A model generated the notes under the pieces. The model ran no database searches. It had not been told where the DNA came from and worked only from the letters and a program-made list of their open reading frames with translations. A program made the position numbers and the translations under genes. From contig CP136065.1 in assembly GCA_032622095.1 (NCBI GenBank), positions 40,117,503 to 40,181,502 of the forward strand: DNA of 64,000 nt, in the 5' to 3' direction. Below, piece by piece: positions 47,417 to 58,848 of this stretch (positions within the stretch are counted from its first letter, which is position 1; every line of letters starts with the position of its first letter). The stretch is from Siphonodentalium dalli (taxonomy: Eukaryota > Mollusca > Scaphopoda > Gadilida > Siphonodentaliidae).

Positions 47417-47793
47417 TTATGGATTGATTATTTTGAGTAACAGGAACGGAACTAGGGACAGGAACAACTTCCGAGTAACGGAATGACTATCTGAACTAAC
47501 AGGAGTGAGGAACAGATATATAAATTCAATGTTCTGGCGATATACGCAATGAACACTCTACATATTATATATCATTGGAAAGCATAGTCTCTCCCTTCCA
47601 TGAGTTTTGCAACATTTGAACACTACTTTTGAGAATTAAGCTTATACTTTTGAAGTTTACGTTTTGATAATTTCCGATTCACCGCTCGACGTTCCTTCCA
47701 AATTATACGCTTAATTCTCCAAATAGTCATTATGTTACTCGGAAGTTGTTCCTGTTCCTCGTTCCGTTCCTGTTACTCCAAATATAGTCAATC
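47417..47793. repeat. Inverted-repeat element, ~75-bp arms
   Basis: Left GGATTGATTATTTTGAGTAA, CAGGAACGGAAC and GGACAGGAACAACTTCCGAG pair with 47720-47793. The ~220-bp centre is single copy. It is probably a MITE, but target duplications are not clear and the superfamily is unknown. Confidence 0.7.
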
Positions 47794-47838
47794 CCCAATT
47801 TTATCCCTGCTTTGAGTTATCAGACCCGACACCACATT

Positions 47839-48045
47839 TAACCGTTCCATGACTGGAGTTTCCTAAAATTTTGCGAAAACCATGTGTCAATGCATGCTCT
47901 TATATATGTGAGTCTCCCATAGGGAGCCTCGCATATATAAGAGAATACATTGCCTAACAATATTTACATTGACCTTTTGACATATGCAAGGCTCTTATGG
48001 GAGACTCGCATATATAAGAGAATGCACTGACACACACAGACTGGT
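47839..48045. mobile_element. Broken piggyBac-type MITE
   Basis: The left end TTAACCGTTCCATGACTGGAG precedes one complete hairpin (about 47893-47953) and a second partial one (to about 48030). The right end is lost. Confidence 0.6.
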
Positions 48046-48598
48046 ACCCTGCTAGATTCCCCACGCCACAGTCCGTTTCCGACCTCGACAGGTCGTGGCA
48101 CTCAGTCTAGTGCAAAAATGTCATGTTATAACGAATCTTATGCCTGGTTCAATTGGGGCAGGACCAGTCAAATGCGCGAAATTCGACAACAACTGTCTAA
48201 AAATACCCACAAACTGATATTCTGACAGGTCCCACTCTGTAGTCTCACCGACCAAGCCCGTTCCCAGTCACGAAACCATGTGGTGTCGTTCTGAGATAAT
48301 TGGATTAATATCCGACGCCTCAGCCGATGTCGTTCTCTATTTCCGTGTCACGTGCTTGATGACGTGGATTCCTGCTGAAGTGCGCATATCAGCTATTATA
48401 TGTGATGCTCTTAATGTCGGACCCTTGCCATTTTCGTCTGCCATCTGTATTATTGTTGCCGATTGGAAATCCTTTTCTGTAATATAGTACCCAGTTACGT
48501 TTTATCAAGAAAGGTCTAATTTTATATCATATTGATTTACATTTTAAAAGTTTTTTATTTTTACAAGACTTGAAGTTTCTTATCTCAATGTTGTTTCA

Positions 48599-48858
48599 CC
48601 AGACAGATTGGTTGAGGGATAAAGGTGTTAGCATCATAATATGTTTAACAACATAATTTAATTGATCATATATCACAATTCTTTCAACCTGAACACTCAG
48701 GGACTTTTAGCTTAGTCTTCCATCAAGAAACCTAATCACTTTTAATTTTAGCGCCGATGGATACGAGTGATATATCGATATCTCACTAGACGGATAACGG
48801 TTTGTATCTGATGCAAAAATACTATTATTTGATAGCTTAGCATATAATAAATATATTT
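48599..48858 (+). repeat. 260-bp segment duplicated at 60156-60405
   Basis: This stretch of intron 2, ending 13 bp before exon 3, matches a segment 11.5 kb downstream: CAGACAGATTGGTT.AGGGAT, CCTAATCACTT.TAATTT, GACGGATAACGGTT and ATCTGATGCAAAAA. The exon is not included in the downstream copy. Confidence 0.75.
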
Positions 48859-48871
48859 ATCTCCATTACAG

Positions 48872-49287
48872 GCGGTGTGCCACAGAAGCTTTATGTCCGG
48901 GACGGCATGTGGGTTTCACCGCGAACAAAGTCAAAAACTCTAGGAAAGTTTTCAACATTCTTAAGCGAGGAGAGCAAACGCGTCAAAGCGATGTATCAGA
49001 ACCAAGGTCTTGCCAAGTCTCCGTCTCTTTCTAGTCCAACATATCAGGATGCTCATGGAAACTTTAAAATTAACAATGACAGTGGTTACTATTCTTCCGA
49101 CGCGAATGGAGATCAGACTTGTGTGTCAACGGACCCCATGTATATTTCCACCCTAGAAAGGACTCGACCACCTGGGTCCATTCTAAAACGGACCCATGTA
49201 AATAATTCACAAGGACAGGATCTCAACACAATAGTTATTTCCGATATGTCACATGGACAGGACGGCATGCGGGATTCAACCATCTAA
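48872..49287 (+). CDS. Protocadherin, exon 3 (C-terminal cytoplasmic region and stop)
   Basis: Acceptor TCTCCATTACAG|GCGG at 48871/48872; the first two bases complete a Gly codon from exon 2. It encodes a basic then Ser/Tyr-rich tail: LYVRDGMWVSPRTKSKT, SLSSPTYQDAHG, DSGYYSSDANG and a second RDG-like HGQDGMRDSTI terminus, stop TAA at 49285-49287. The full predicted protein is 912 + 45 + 138 residues with one junction codon shared, 1095 in total. Tyrosine and serine motifs suggest signalling contacts, but no named domain was recognised. Support comes from phase agreement and the strong acceptor. Confidence 0.82.
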
Positions 49288-49390
49288 CTGTGTGTAATGA
49301 TTGTGTATTTCTATATATAAATGTATAATGCGAGGTGCGAATGTAGAAGTTAAAATGTGATGTACAAGAAAGTGTGCGTTGGGGTTCATC

Positions 49391-49690
49391 TGCATGGCCA
49401 AAGACGCGAAAACGTGGAGTGAAGGTATCGCTCTATGCACGGCCAGAGTCGTGATGACGTGGAGTGAGGGTACCTCCATATGCATGGCCAGAGACGTGAT
49501 AACTTGGAGTGAGGGTACATTTCAATGGCCAGATACCTGGTAACTTGGAGTGAGGGTACCTCCGTATGTATGACCAGAGACGTGATAACTTGGAGCGAGG
49601 GTACATTCCAATGGCCATAGACGTGAAAACATGGAGTGAGGGTATATTCCAATGGCCAGAGACGCGATAACGCGGAGTGAGTTGCGGGTT
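49391..49690. repeat. ~46-50 bp minisatellite just after the protocadherin stop
   Basis: About six to seven units of ATGGCCAGAGACGTGATAAC, TTGGAGTGAGGGTAC and CTCCATATGC or ATTCCA. Two unit lengths alternate. It lies about 100 bp past the stop and so probably falls in the 3' UTR. Minus-strand frames across it are repeat artefacts. Confidence 0.88.
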
Positions 49691-50648
49691 GATCTTCCCC
49701 AAATTCAATATTTTGTGTATACGGTATGTTGTTTACGCCGAGAATCGAACACTTTCCTGCGTTCAGTCCAATGTCAATCCAGAGTCAATTCGACCCATCC
49801 CAAATGGGGTCATATAAGAGCATTTATTAATTACACCTAACATTTTTGCCTGGAATGACCTCTTATCCACCTCGGCTGATAAGACTCCAAACTCGACTGA
49901 TAACCACTAAATTCGGTTAATACCGGTTGTGACGTCACCGAGCGAACCGTAGTGTTACACCCAACGTAACATCCTTTCGGGGATACAGTCACATTACTAT
50001 AGACAGATGTAGCGACAATTTCATAACGGACTTGAAGTAATGGTGCGTTTCATGTCACTGCGAACTGGTATTTATATCAACCCTCGGTAACTTCATATCA
50101 ATCTTAGACCTTCGATCTCAGGCTGATATGAAGTTACCTCAGGTTGATACACTGTAACTCGGCCGATATCCAACTCACTAAGTAATAACCTTTAAACATA
50201 AGAGTGTTTGGTTGTTACGCAGTTTGAATGAATAGTCGAAAACTTATAACCAAATATATTGTATAGGTGGACACAAATTGAATTTACTCTATATGGTTTG
50301 TCTCATTCGATGAAGTGTATCCACAATTTGATTTCTCGATCGTGCACAATGACACATGGAACTATAATAAGTTCCACCACAGTAATTAATCTCATTAAAT
50401 TAATAGTATTAATTACTTTGTGCTTAGGAGTACATGTAACTGTAATTATATTAGTATTTTTGGAGTTTTGAAACTGATTACTATTGTAATTAATTAATTA
50501 CGTTGGATATGTAAATGACCCATCCCGGAAAGTTTGCAGTTGGTCGCCCCCACTCCAAACAAAGACCCCATGGCCACGCCCTTGTCATTATACTGTTTCG
50601 GTTGTGTCCAGAGTGTTGGTGCTTGGCTCGTTTGTTATCGTATATGAT
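49691..50648. other. No recognised gene
   Basis: Short repeated phrases around 50080-50140 (GTAACTTCATATCA / TGATATGAAGTTACC) form a small foldback. Nothing else was seen. Confidence 0.35.
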
Positions 50649-50653
50649 GATGT

Positions 50654-51134
50654 CACGATGGGGAAATCACGTGGTTTCGAGGTTGGTGAGTACCACGCAT
50701 TCAAAATATGCAAATGCACATAACATAATATACGAGGATCTGGCAAAAAACATTGCAGTTTGACTGTTACGAGCATATGCTAGTTTATTTTTTGAAACAA
50801 GTTGGTACCTTATTTGTTCGGAAATACTTAGTGGTTATCTATAACATTATGTTGCCAGTCGGGGGTGCGTGGAACACACCACTATGACCAGTCCATGCAT
50901 CTTGGAGAATCCTTCGACTGACAACTTTGGTCAGAATGTTATAGAGCAAACACATATGAATTTGGACATAAATGAGGTATCAGCTTCTTTGAAAAAATAG
51001 TATAGCGTCATATGTAATATGTCATATCTTAGTTTATTACCTTTTTTCCTCGCGTCAGGTCGCGTTTTAGATCGCATCGGCCATTTTGAATGCGTGATAC
51101 TCATCAAATCGAAACCACGTGATTCCCCACCGTG
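50654..51134 (-). mobile_element. Transib/RAG-like MITE, copy 3
   Basis: 481 bp with a perfect 5-bp duplication GATGT (50649-50653, 51135-51139). Inverted ends are CACGATGGGGAAATCACGTGG and, reverse complemented, CACGGTGGGGAATCACGTGG. The interior matches copies 1 and 2 in the opposite orientation (CAGTTTGACTGTTACGAGCA versus their complement). Confidence 0.78.
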
Positions 51135-51139
51135 GATGT

Positions 51140-51449
51140 TACCTCCCATAATGTCTAGTCACCATGTTTCGTTGCCACGTGTTACTTTGTATCCAGATAT
51201 CGCGGTCATTCATCCATATTTACATGCACTTACCATTGCTTTAGATTTTCAGTGGCGTTACGATAGACACGCTCAATGAGTCAATATGTTCATATAAACC
51301 TACATGTACGAACCACGTTGACCGTCATGTTTCATCCGTCATAATCCAATTAACCACATTGACCGTCATTAAATTGTTATTAGTTATAATTCAATAAACG
51401 CAACCTGTTCTGGAAATGATCGGATATTGTCGGACATGGGGTATAGGGT
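51140..51449. other. No recognised gene
   Basis: Nothing supported. Confidence 0.3.
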
Positions 51450-51850
51450 TCTCTATTCCGAAGGTTTATTATTCCGAAGGTTCGCTATTCCGAATGTTCA
51501 TTATTCCGAGGGTTCCCTGTGCCGAATGTTCATTATTCCGAAGGTTCGCTATTCCGAAGGTTCACTATTCCGAAGGTTTCTATTCTGGGCGTATTTAACC
51601 AGAATTGACATTAACGTAACGACATTAAATCTCAAGGAAACCCGCGAAAAAAGAAAAAAACATTAATTGTTTTAATGTTTTAAGTTATTTCCTTCATAAA
51701 AAGAGTCTTCGTGATAAAGAAACCTCTCAATACTTTAGAATATATAATTAACCTTAAAATAACAAAAACCTTCGGAATAGAGTACCTTCGGAATAGAGGA
51801 CCTTCGGAATAGCGAACCTTCGGAAAAGTGAACCTTCGGAATAGAGACAT
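51450..51850. repeat. Opposed arrays of a TATTCCGAAGGTTC motif
   Basis: Left array 51452-51585: about nine ~15-bp units of CTATTCCGAAGGTT. Right array about 51769-51845: five units of the complement AACCTTCGGAATAG. About 180 bp of unique sequence lies between. The two arrays could pair into one long hairpin. Confidence 0.85.
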
Positions 51851-53139
51851 GTCCCCCGGACATGAACGATCAGTAGATGCATGCATCGGGATGTGACTAA
51901 TAGTCACTCGACGTATTCCGTGAATAATGGGAATAACATCAAAATCCCAATTCGTAATGTTTTCAAGTATAAATATAAGTATTAAACGGCGGATTCAACG
52001 TGGTCATGTGTTTTGACCGCGGCACAAATTCAGCAAACACCGCTTGAACCCATGCAAATTGCTGAATGTTTCTCGCGATCAAAATGTCATGACCACATTG
52101 AAACTGGCGTTGAGTTCCAATGTCATACGATAATCACAATCATAGATATTTTTGTCGTATAAGATCAGATAAACTTTTTCACGTTTCATCGATCTAACAT
52201 AAATATTCAGAACATTAAATCAGAGAGTTCTCGCTTTATGACCATTTCCCACACGAAAAAGATATATTTACATCTATGGTTGGAATGTTGCCATGACAAC
52301 AAATTGTCGGAAGACTAATTTAATCACGAAGGTCCTAAATAGTTTCTAAAAATGCCGGAATTTATCGGTCGAAAGGGATTAAAATTACTGATTGGCCTCT
52401 AATGGTTTAAACTCTTTCGTTGCATGTAGTTGACCACACCGGCACTTCACCTACATGGATCAACAAAGCGTATTCATTACTAAAATGAAGCGACCTAGAC
52501 GTTTTATTGCACAAGCATTTAAGGGGCGCAACCTGGTCTTTGACACAATTCAAACTAACACGGTTCCTAATTACGATAGGGAATCTTTAACTTTAATCAG
52601 TAACACTCTTAAATTGTCTCCGCTAGATAAATTTATAACAAGTTCGTGTTCTCGAAGCCGCGTTACGTTATCGTAGTCAAAGCACTGGTGGTGACTTCGC
52701 AGAACATAGCCCACGGTATATGTTACAATCTCACACCATTCCTTTACAATGCATCTGATTCCGATACTTCATATCTGGGGGCCATGGCGCTTCATAATAC
52801 ACTTACGTTTCTGGATGAAAACAGGCATTGTAGCTTCGGGCAAAACACGCTGGTGCGAACAAAAACAAATCGAAGACTGGTTCCATAGCCTCGAGACTGG
52901 TTACTCCGTTAATTCTCTCACGGCCGATTGGATGATAAAATGAATCTGTCAAAAGACATCATTAGCCACGAAATGCAACACGACATACTACCAAAGGCGC
53001 GTTCGATTGGACCCAAATAGGAAGTGATCGGATTAAACCGTCTGCTTTAACAAGCTAATCGCTGTCAGACTTGGTTCACGGACTCGCAAATCGTGTGGAA
53101 TAAATAAGAACTAGTGACGTCATTTCAAGATTGCAACGA
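51851..53139. other. No recognised gene
   Basis: Open frames at 52455-52943 have no recognisable domain. Nothing else was seen. Confidence 0.35.
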
Positions 53140-53240
53140 GAAAAAGAGAGGAGGAAAGAGTGAGTGAAGAGAAAGAGAGAGAGAGAGAGAGAGAAATAGA
53201 GAGAGAGGGAGAGAGAGATAGAGAGAGAGGGCGAGAGAGC
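53140..53240 (+). repeat. (GA)n microsatellite
   Basis: Interrupted GAGAGA tract with AAGA and ATAGAGA variants. Confidence 0.9.
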
Positions 53241-54198
53241 ACACACATGTTATAGCCATGTCTTACTCAGTGCTTATGATATGAAGGCCTAAACGCACTT
53301 TTTGCATATAATCCAGCTATTTCAAAATGGATTTTCTATACATGTATCTTGAATGATTTTTATTTTTGGCGTGGCGAATAAAAATAAATCATGTATCAAA
53401 TGTATTAAAAGTCACTTGTGTTATTCTCTTGATAATTTCCATATTTTATATATGCAACGAAGGTGATGTATAAAATTCAATAGTTTTCGCTGATTTATAA
53501 AGTGAAAATGTCTTGCATTTCATGCCTGGAGTTGTGCAAAACGTGCGTCGACGTCTCACACGAGTAGAGTGGTCGATTGCTATCTTGTTACATGGTGGTG
53601 AACACGTGAACACACTTTATACGTGTACATATGTCGTTATAATTGAGGTTCGCGTTCGTTTGCAACTATGTGTGGTATGACCATGCATTGAAGGAACGCG
53701 TGGTGTTCTGGCATCAAATTAAACTTAGTAATTTTTCGCAATTGTCATATTCTGAAAATGAAAACAATTCATAGATAGGTATACATGGAATACAGTAGCA
53801 CATTCATTAGACTTACCACATCATCAAAGCTCTTTATATTATTATCATATATTTACATACTAAGTGTTGTCATCACTAAATCCAGCATTCTGATTGGTCG
53901 GCGCCCACGTGGCTAGTTGCAGTTATTTCTCGGTGAATGCGCAACGGCTCAATAACACGAAGCTCATAACAACATCGATACGTCATTGGGTTTGGAAAGA
54001 CGAACGCGTAATGTTTTGGGCGCATTTGGACTCGCGCAGGATTGACTTAATACATCATCGGGTTTCAATACGAAGATAAATTGTTCCTATTAACTTTTGC
54101 CAAGGGTGCTATTGGGTATTTTGGGCTGTTTTTGTCACGATACACTTTTCGATTTAAATACATTTACAAAAGTGGCTTTTTCGCTAAATGTATATAAA
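53241..54198. other. No recognised gene
   Basis: Nothing supported. Confidence 0.3.
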
Positions 54199-54363
54199 TA
54201 TAAGGATTAACTGTCATGTGGACTATTTTTATGGAGATGTAACCGTGAGGTAAGTGGTCATAACTTGTATGTAAAACCCTTCGGGTTTTACACAAGTTAT
54301 GTCCACTTACCTCACGGTTACATCTCCATAAAAACAGTCCACATGACAGTTAATCCTTATATA
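54199..54363. repeat. Near-perfect foldback, ~80-bp arms
   Basis: Arms 54199-54279 and 54284-54363 pair almost completely (AAGGATTAACTGTCATGTGGAC outside; GTAAAACCC/GGGTTTTAC at the tip). The loop is only a few bases. Confidence 0.92.
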
Positions 54364-54495
54364 AGCATACATCAAAGGACACACTCTTTTCATTATTTCA
54401 CATTGTTGTAGAATAGAGGGATCCCTGTTTTCACGCTGATGTGATCCGCTCGATCACTCCAATAAGAATGTCCTCGGGTTATAGATCCATGTTAA

Positions 54496-54952
54496 CCCTT
54501 TACCCAAGAAAGCGGCCATAAACGCCCAAAATAAAGCTTCAACAGCCTAAAATATCTTCGGTCTGTCTCAATAACACCATACAAATATGGATATCATTGG
54601 AACCGGTTCATTGACCACATTGTGATGGTTACAGTTATGCCCTGTGCCAATGCATTCTCTTATATGTGCGAGTCGACCATAGGTCGCCTCGCATATATAA
54701 GAGAATGCATTGGCCTAAAAAAAATCTTTTTTAACACTTTTTACCATTTTTTCTTACATTCTTTAACAATTTTATAATTTTTTCTTACATTTTTTAACAT
54801 ATTTTATAATATTTTTCTACGTTCTTTGACAATTTTATCATTTTTAATATGTGTTAAGCCAATGCATACTCTTATATATGCGAGGCGACCTATGGTCGAC
54901 TCGCATATATAAGAGAATGCATTGGCACAGGGCCGTTCTGTTGGGTAAAGGG
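54496..54952. mobile_element. piggyBac-type MITE with two hairpins
   Basis: 457 bp between TTAA duplications (54492-54495, 54953-54956). Ends are CCCTTTACCCAAGA and, reverse complemented, CCCTTTACCCAACAG. Hairpins are at 54647-54713 and 54859-54925. The spacer is longer than in the 38508 copy because a TTTTTCTTACATT..TAACA unit is repeated. Confidence 0.87.
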
Positions 54953-54956
54953 TTAA

Positions 54957-55618
54957 ACATGAAACACGATAAAAAGAGTCACGAGGTTGACCATCTTCAT
55001 ATATCAGATTTTATGTAGTAATTTCTCACTTTTATCACGTTCCGGCGATCCAAATAGTTCGATAAATACAAGAAATACTAAAATAAAGATTATATACACT
55101 CTGAAAAAAACTTCCGAAGTCATAGTAATGTACCAATTGTTCAACCCGTTTCTTACTTCCATCCCGCACACTACCTGTTATTAACGTTCTTTATTTTACC
55201 ATATACGGACAATACTAACAAAGTACGCTCTTTATTGCTCGACTCCGAAGAAACACTTGAATCTTATTTTTCTTCTAACACAGAATATCCTTTGGAATGT
55301 CCTTGTATTTAATCTGACTTTTATTACTTTATATATTTGATTGAGATATATAGCATTCGCGTCTAACTATTTCGTCTGTTCATTAAGCTATTTTTATCGC
55401 CGAACTTGAAAAAAAAACGACTAATTGCTAGGATTGACATGACCGGCCCACTGAATATTACGATTCACTTTGCGCGTACTGAGCTGATGCAGAGGCCAAA
55501 ATCGAGCTCTAGTTTTTAGACATAGACCTCCCACGGTAGAACAACGAATGTGCACCTGACATGAACAAATACTGGAATTATAGTGACTATATAGGTTCAA
55601 GTGCATGGAGATGAATAT
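54957..55618. other. No recognised gene
   Basis: AACG(T/C)TCTTTATTTTACCATAT near 55185-55205 and ACGCTCTTTATTG near 55224 echo the K1 internal motif in reverse. Nothing else was seen. Confidence 0.35.
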
Positions 55619-55620
55619 TA

Positions 55621-55861
55621 CCCACCAGTGACGTTTGACAGAAATTCACAATTTGGCAAATAGAGCCCTGTGGCTAATTAGATATAACACATTTATCAAC
55701 AGTGTTGGTGTCAAAATCATTACATCATATCAAATATATCTGAAAGAAAAACAGTTTTGGTTATTTGGAATTTAGCTGAAAACTGTTGATAAATTAGAAC
55801 TTAGCTCTTGGGTTCGATTTACCAAAATCGCGAATTTCTATTTTAAAAAGTCACTGGTGGG
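55621..55861. mobile_element. Unclassified 241-bp inverted-repeat element with TA flanks
   Basis: Ends CCCACCAGTGAC(G/T)TTT are inverted and flanked by TA (55619-55620, 55862-55863). Subterminal AGAAATTC.C..TTTTGG also pairs. A third GCCACCAGTGATGTC lies just outside at about 55890. TA flanks permit a Tc1/mariner origin, but the evidence is thin. Confidence 0.6.
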
Positions 55862-55863
55862 TA

Positions 55864-56736
55864 TCAATGATCGCTGAGTTAATCATAGCCACCAGTGATG
55901 TCGCTATTATTCACTGTAATTTTCGTGAATAATATATATTTTGTCTCATAAATATCTTGTTTTAACTTGTTCTACTTTGGATATATGGGAACCCGACCGC
56001 TGTTGGCAACTGCATGGATTATGCGTTTGGGGTTGGATCTCAATCAGAAGTTGGGTGAAGGCACTCATCCGTCAGTTATCACTCATTATCATAAATGCAT
56101 ATAAATAAAATCATCATCAACATGTATGTAACATTATATCACGCACCTCTCATATACACGTATGTTACACAGCGTCTAGTTGCTTTGCTTCTAAGAACAC
56201 CGCCCTGTTGTATGAGTGTGACACGTGAGCGTGCGAGTCTATAGTCATAACTGGTCCTGCTATATAATGCCATGAGTTTGATGGATCCTGCTAACATAGC
56301 AATGAGCATGGGCGGGAACCACTCCATAATTTGCTCGAACATGGCGGTAAGAGATCTCACATCGAAATCAGTCTCAACAATGTCTTCACTCACACTGCAA
56401 AATAATTCCACAAAAAAGATAGCAAGTGAGCTATGTTTATCTGTTTTGATTGCTCACTATGAATACCGTCTCATACAAATACGACTGTTGAGAAGATATG
56501 AGTGTTCAAATGACTTCGGCCAACATCTCATCAAAAACAAACCTGATCGATTCCGGTTCTTGCAGTATCCGAGATGAGTTGTTGGGTTAGCTCAGATTAG
56601 TCTAACAACTTTCTGATATCTTTGGAAAATATAGAAGAAAAAACCTAATGTTGAAATTATCAGTCGTGATATATTACCGCCCTTTTCGAACAAATTATGG
56701 CGTCCCTGTGTGATATTGATGGAACAAGCAGAGCTG
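55864..56736. other. No recognised gene
   Basis: Overlapping frames on both strands at 56139-56577 show no recognisable domain and are not called. Confidence 0.35.
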
Positions 56737-56740
56737 TTAA

Positions 56741-57263
56741 AGGCACGGGCGGCGTTCGTTGCAGAAATATTCATATTTGTTCAAATCGCCATCAACAAAA
56801 GGAATATTAAAATATATATAGTTTTGTTCATATTCCAAACATAATCAGTGCGTAACTAGTATATAGTCGTCAAGACGTACGACGGTGTACGTAAATAAGA
56901 GCCTGCTCGTGTTGCAGAAGTTGTGCTTCTGTTTACATAACACAGCGCAATTCTATTGGTTAATTATCACACACAAATGATATAAACGCTCTTTATTATT
57001 TCCATATCAGGAAAACAGTAACGAATAACGCTCTTTATGTTTACCATATCCGGATCTAAACAAAAGCCAGGTAACGTAACGTTTTTTGCTTTTGTTTAAA
57101 TAACAAAGAAAAAATAATTGACAATAACATACTGTTTATGCCATATTTCTGATTGGTATAAGAACAAAATCTGTCTATATTTTACTGTTCTTTCTGTTTA
57201 TGGCAGTTTTTGACGGAGATGAATATTTTAACAGCATACCCACCGCCAACGCCGACCGTATCT
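56741..57263 (-). mobile_element. Kolobok/T2-type MITE, family K1, copy B
   Basis: 523 bp between TTAA duplications (56737-56740, 57264-57267). The left end is AGGCACGGGCGGCG and the right end reverse complemented is AGATACGGTCGGCG. It is inverted relative to copy A at 12940 and similar along its whole length, including the complement of GGTAAACATAAAGAGCG. Confidence 0.87.
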
Positions 57264-57575
57264 TTAAGGCCAAATATAATATAATAATAAATAATATATA
57301 GTTTCTTTGGACACATTTTCATTTTCGCGGCCAATTGTTTCTAGCCTTTATGGTACATAGTACGGACAACGTAAACATACGTTAGGTACATGTAAAATAT
57401 CCTACAATGCCACAATACAACATCTGTTTCATTCAAACTTGTGCCATGCATGGGCTTCATTTTGGGTTTTTAATTTGTTGTAAATTGCGATACGGTAAAC
57501 AAACGACACAAACTATTTAAGTTTTAGAACGCAAATATCGCATGTTTATGGGGAAGATAACAATTATCGGAGTTA

Positions 57576-57910
57576 AAGTGATGTGAAACACTCCGACATG
57601 GTGATCAAATAAAAATGGAGAATAAAAAACTTGCTCAAAGCAGTTATTTTTATGAATATTAACCCAAATTTACAACACACACCGTCAGTCTTATATATTT
57701 ATTAATTGCAATGAGTATCGATGGCGCAAATCATTTGCGTTAGTTTATCGCCGATTGTTGTTCAGACGGGTTTTTCTATGGAGTTGTATAGTAGATTTTA
57801 TTTTATTTTTATTTTGGGCGATGTTAGTAGAATGCTACATTCCCCCAGTTAGCATAGCGCCTGAGTACTAATTTATCAAGTTTTACGCACCCGAACAAGT
57901 CCATAATATG
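57576..57910 (+). repeat. Dispersed repeat R5, copy 2
   Basis: Partner of 38050-38442 and in the same orientation. It begins TTAAAGTGATGTGAAACACTC and fades out after CGCACCCGAACAAGTCCATAA. It lacks ~80 bp present in the middle of the other copy. Confidence 0.7.
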
Positions 57911-57978
57911 TTTTGAATATTATAGTTGTAAATGATATCTATAGGATTACGTAAATCAGCAGGACGCACGGCCATTAT

Positions 57979-58109
57979 CAAGCCTTGAAATAGGGTGTCT
58001 GTCATTTGCAGAATGAGGTCCCCAGAGGGTGAATTTGGTGATGCTAGCCTGTAGCATCACTAAATTCACCTTCATTCTGCAAATAACAGACACCCTATTT
58101 CAAGGCTTG
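57979..58109. repeat. Foldback, ~60-bp arms
   Basis: TCAAGCCTTGAAATAGGGTGTC, CATTTGCAGAATGA and GGTGAATTTGGTGATGCTA pair with the right half around an AGCCTG loop. The left arm carries a small unpaired GGTCCCCAGA insert. Related to 19805-20190. Confidence 0.88.
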
Positions 58110-58848
58110 GCCATTATGCATGGCATTAGTACAGAACCAGTTGACCAGAAATGGTCACCATTAGTATAACTGTCATGATTGTATATATGATCTGTGAGAA
58201 ATTATATAATGATGTAAATAATCAGTCAAGTGCAAATATGTAAATGATCGATGTTTTGATTAAATTATGATGACGTATACATATAACTGTGCAATTGATA
58301 TATTTCTACGGTTACCACAGGGGATACCCTACCCAGTGACCGGGGGGGGGGGGGTGCCGGTGAAGTGTCTCACTAGACCAACGATAAAAGTGATGTACAT
58401 ATGTGTTATTTTATTCCCGTCCGTATAGAAACTTTGGCGCTATAGCTATCTCACTCATCGTATAGTATCATTGTAATGTCAGGGGTCAGAGGTCAGGGGG
58501 AAGGATCCACGTGGTATTAGTTTCGTCCATTCATTTGTTCACGAATTTTTGCACTTTGAGTGAAAATACGTCTGTGCTATAACATGGGATCTCAGCCATC
58601 GTAGTCGTGTTTGAATGATCTTTAGTTTTCTCACGATGTTTCACGAAGGTACCATTATCCACATGTAACATTGTTTGTCCATTCATTTCTTCTGAGTTCA
58701 ATAGAGTTTAATATATGAGGCCATCCATGTATCTCCGCCATCTTAAATCGGATGTGAATGATATTTGGAATATTCATGAACCACAATAAAAATTGAAGGT
58801 TACCCGCGTACATGTTTTGTCCAGTCATTGTCTGCTGGAATAATTAAG
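58110..58848. other. No recognised gene; poly-G tract
   Basis: Thirteen or so consecutive G near 58342-58354. Nothing else is supported. Confidence 0.35.

Noticed and set aside
49276-49708. Minus-strand repetitive proteins after the protocadherin stop
   Set aside because: They are translations of the minisatellite in the probable 3' UTR.
56139-56577. Overlapping frames on both strands as a gene
   Set aside because: Neither shows a known motif, and the opposing open frames suggest chance.
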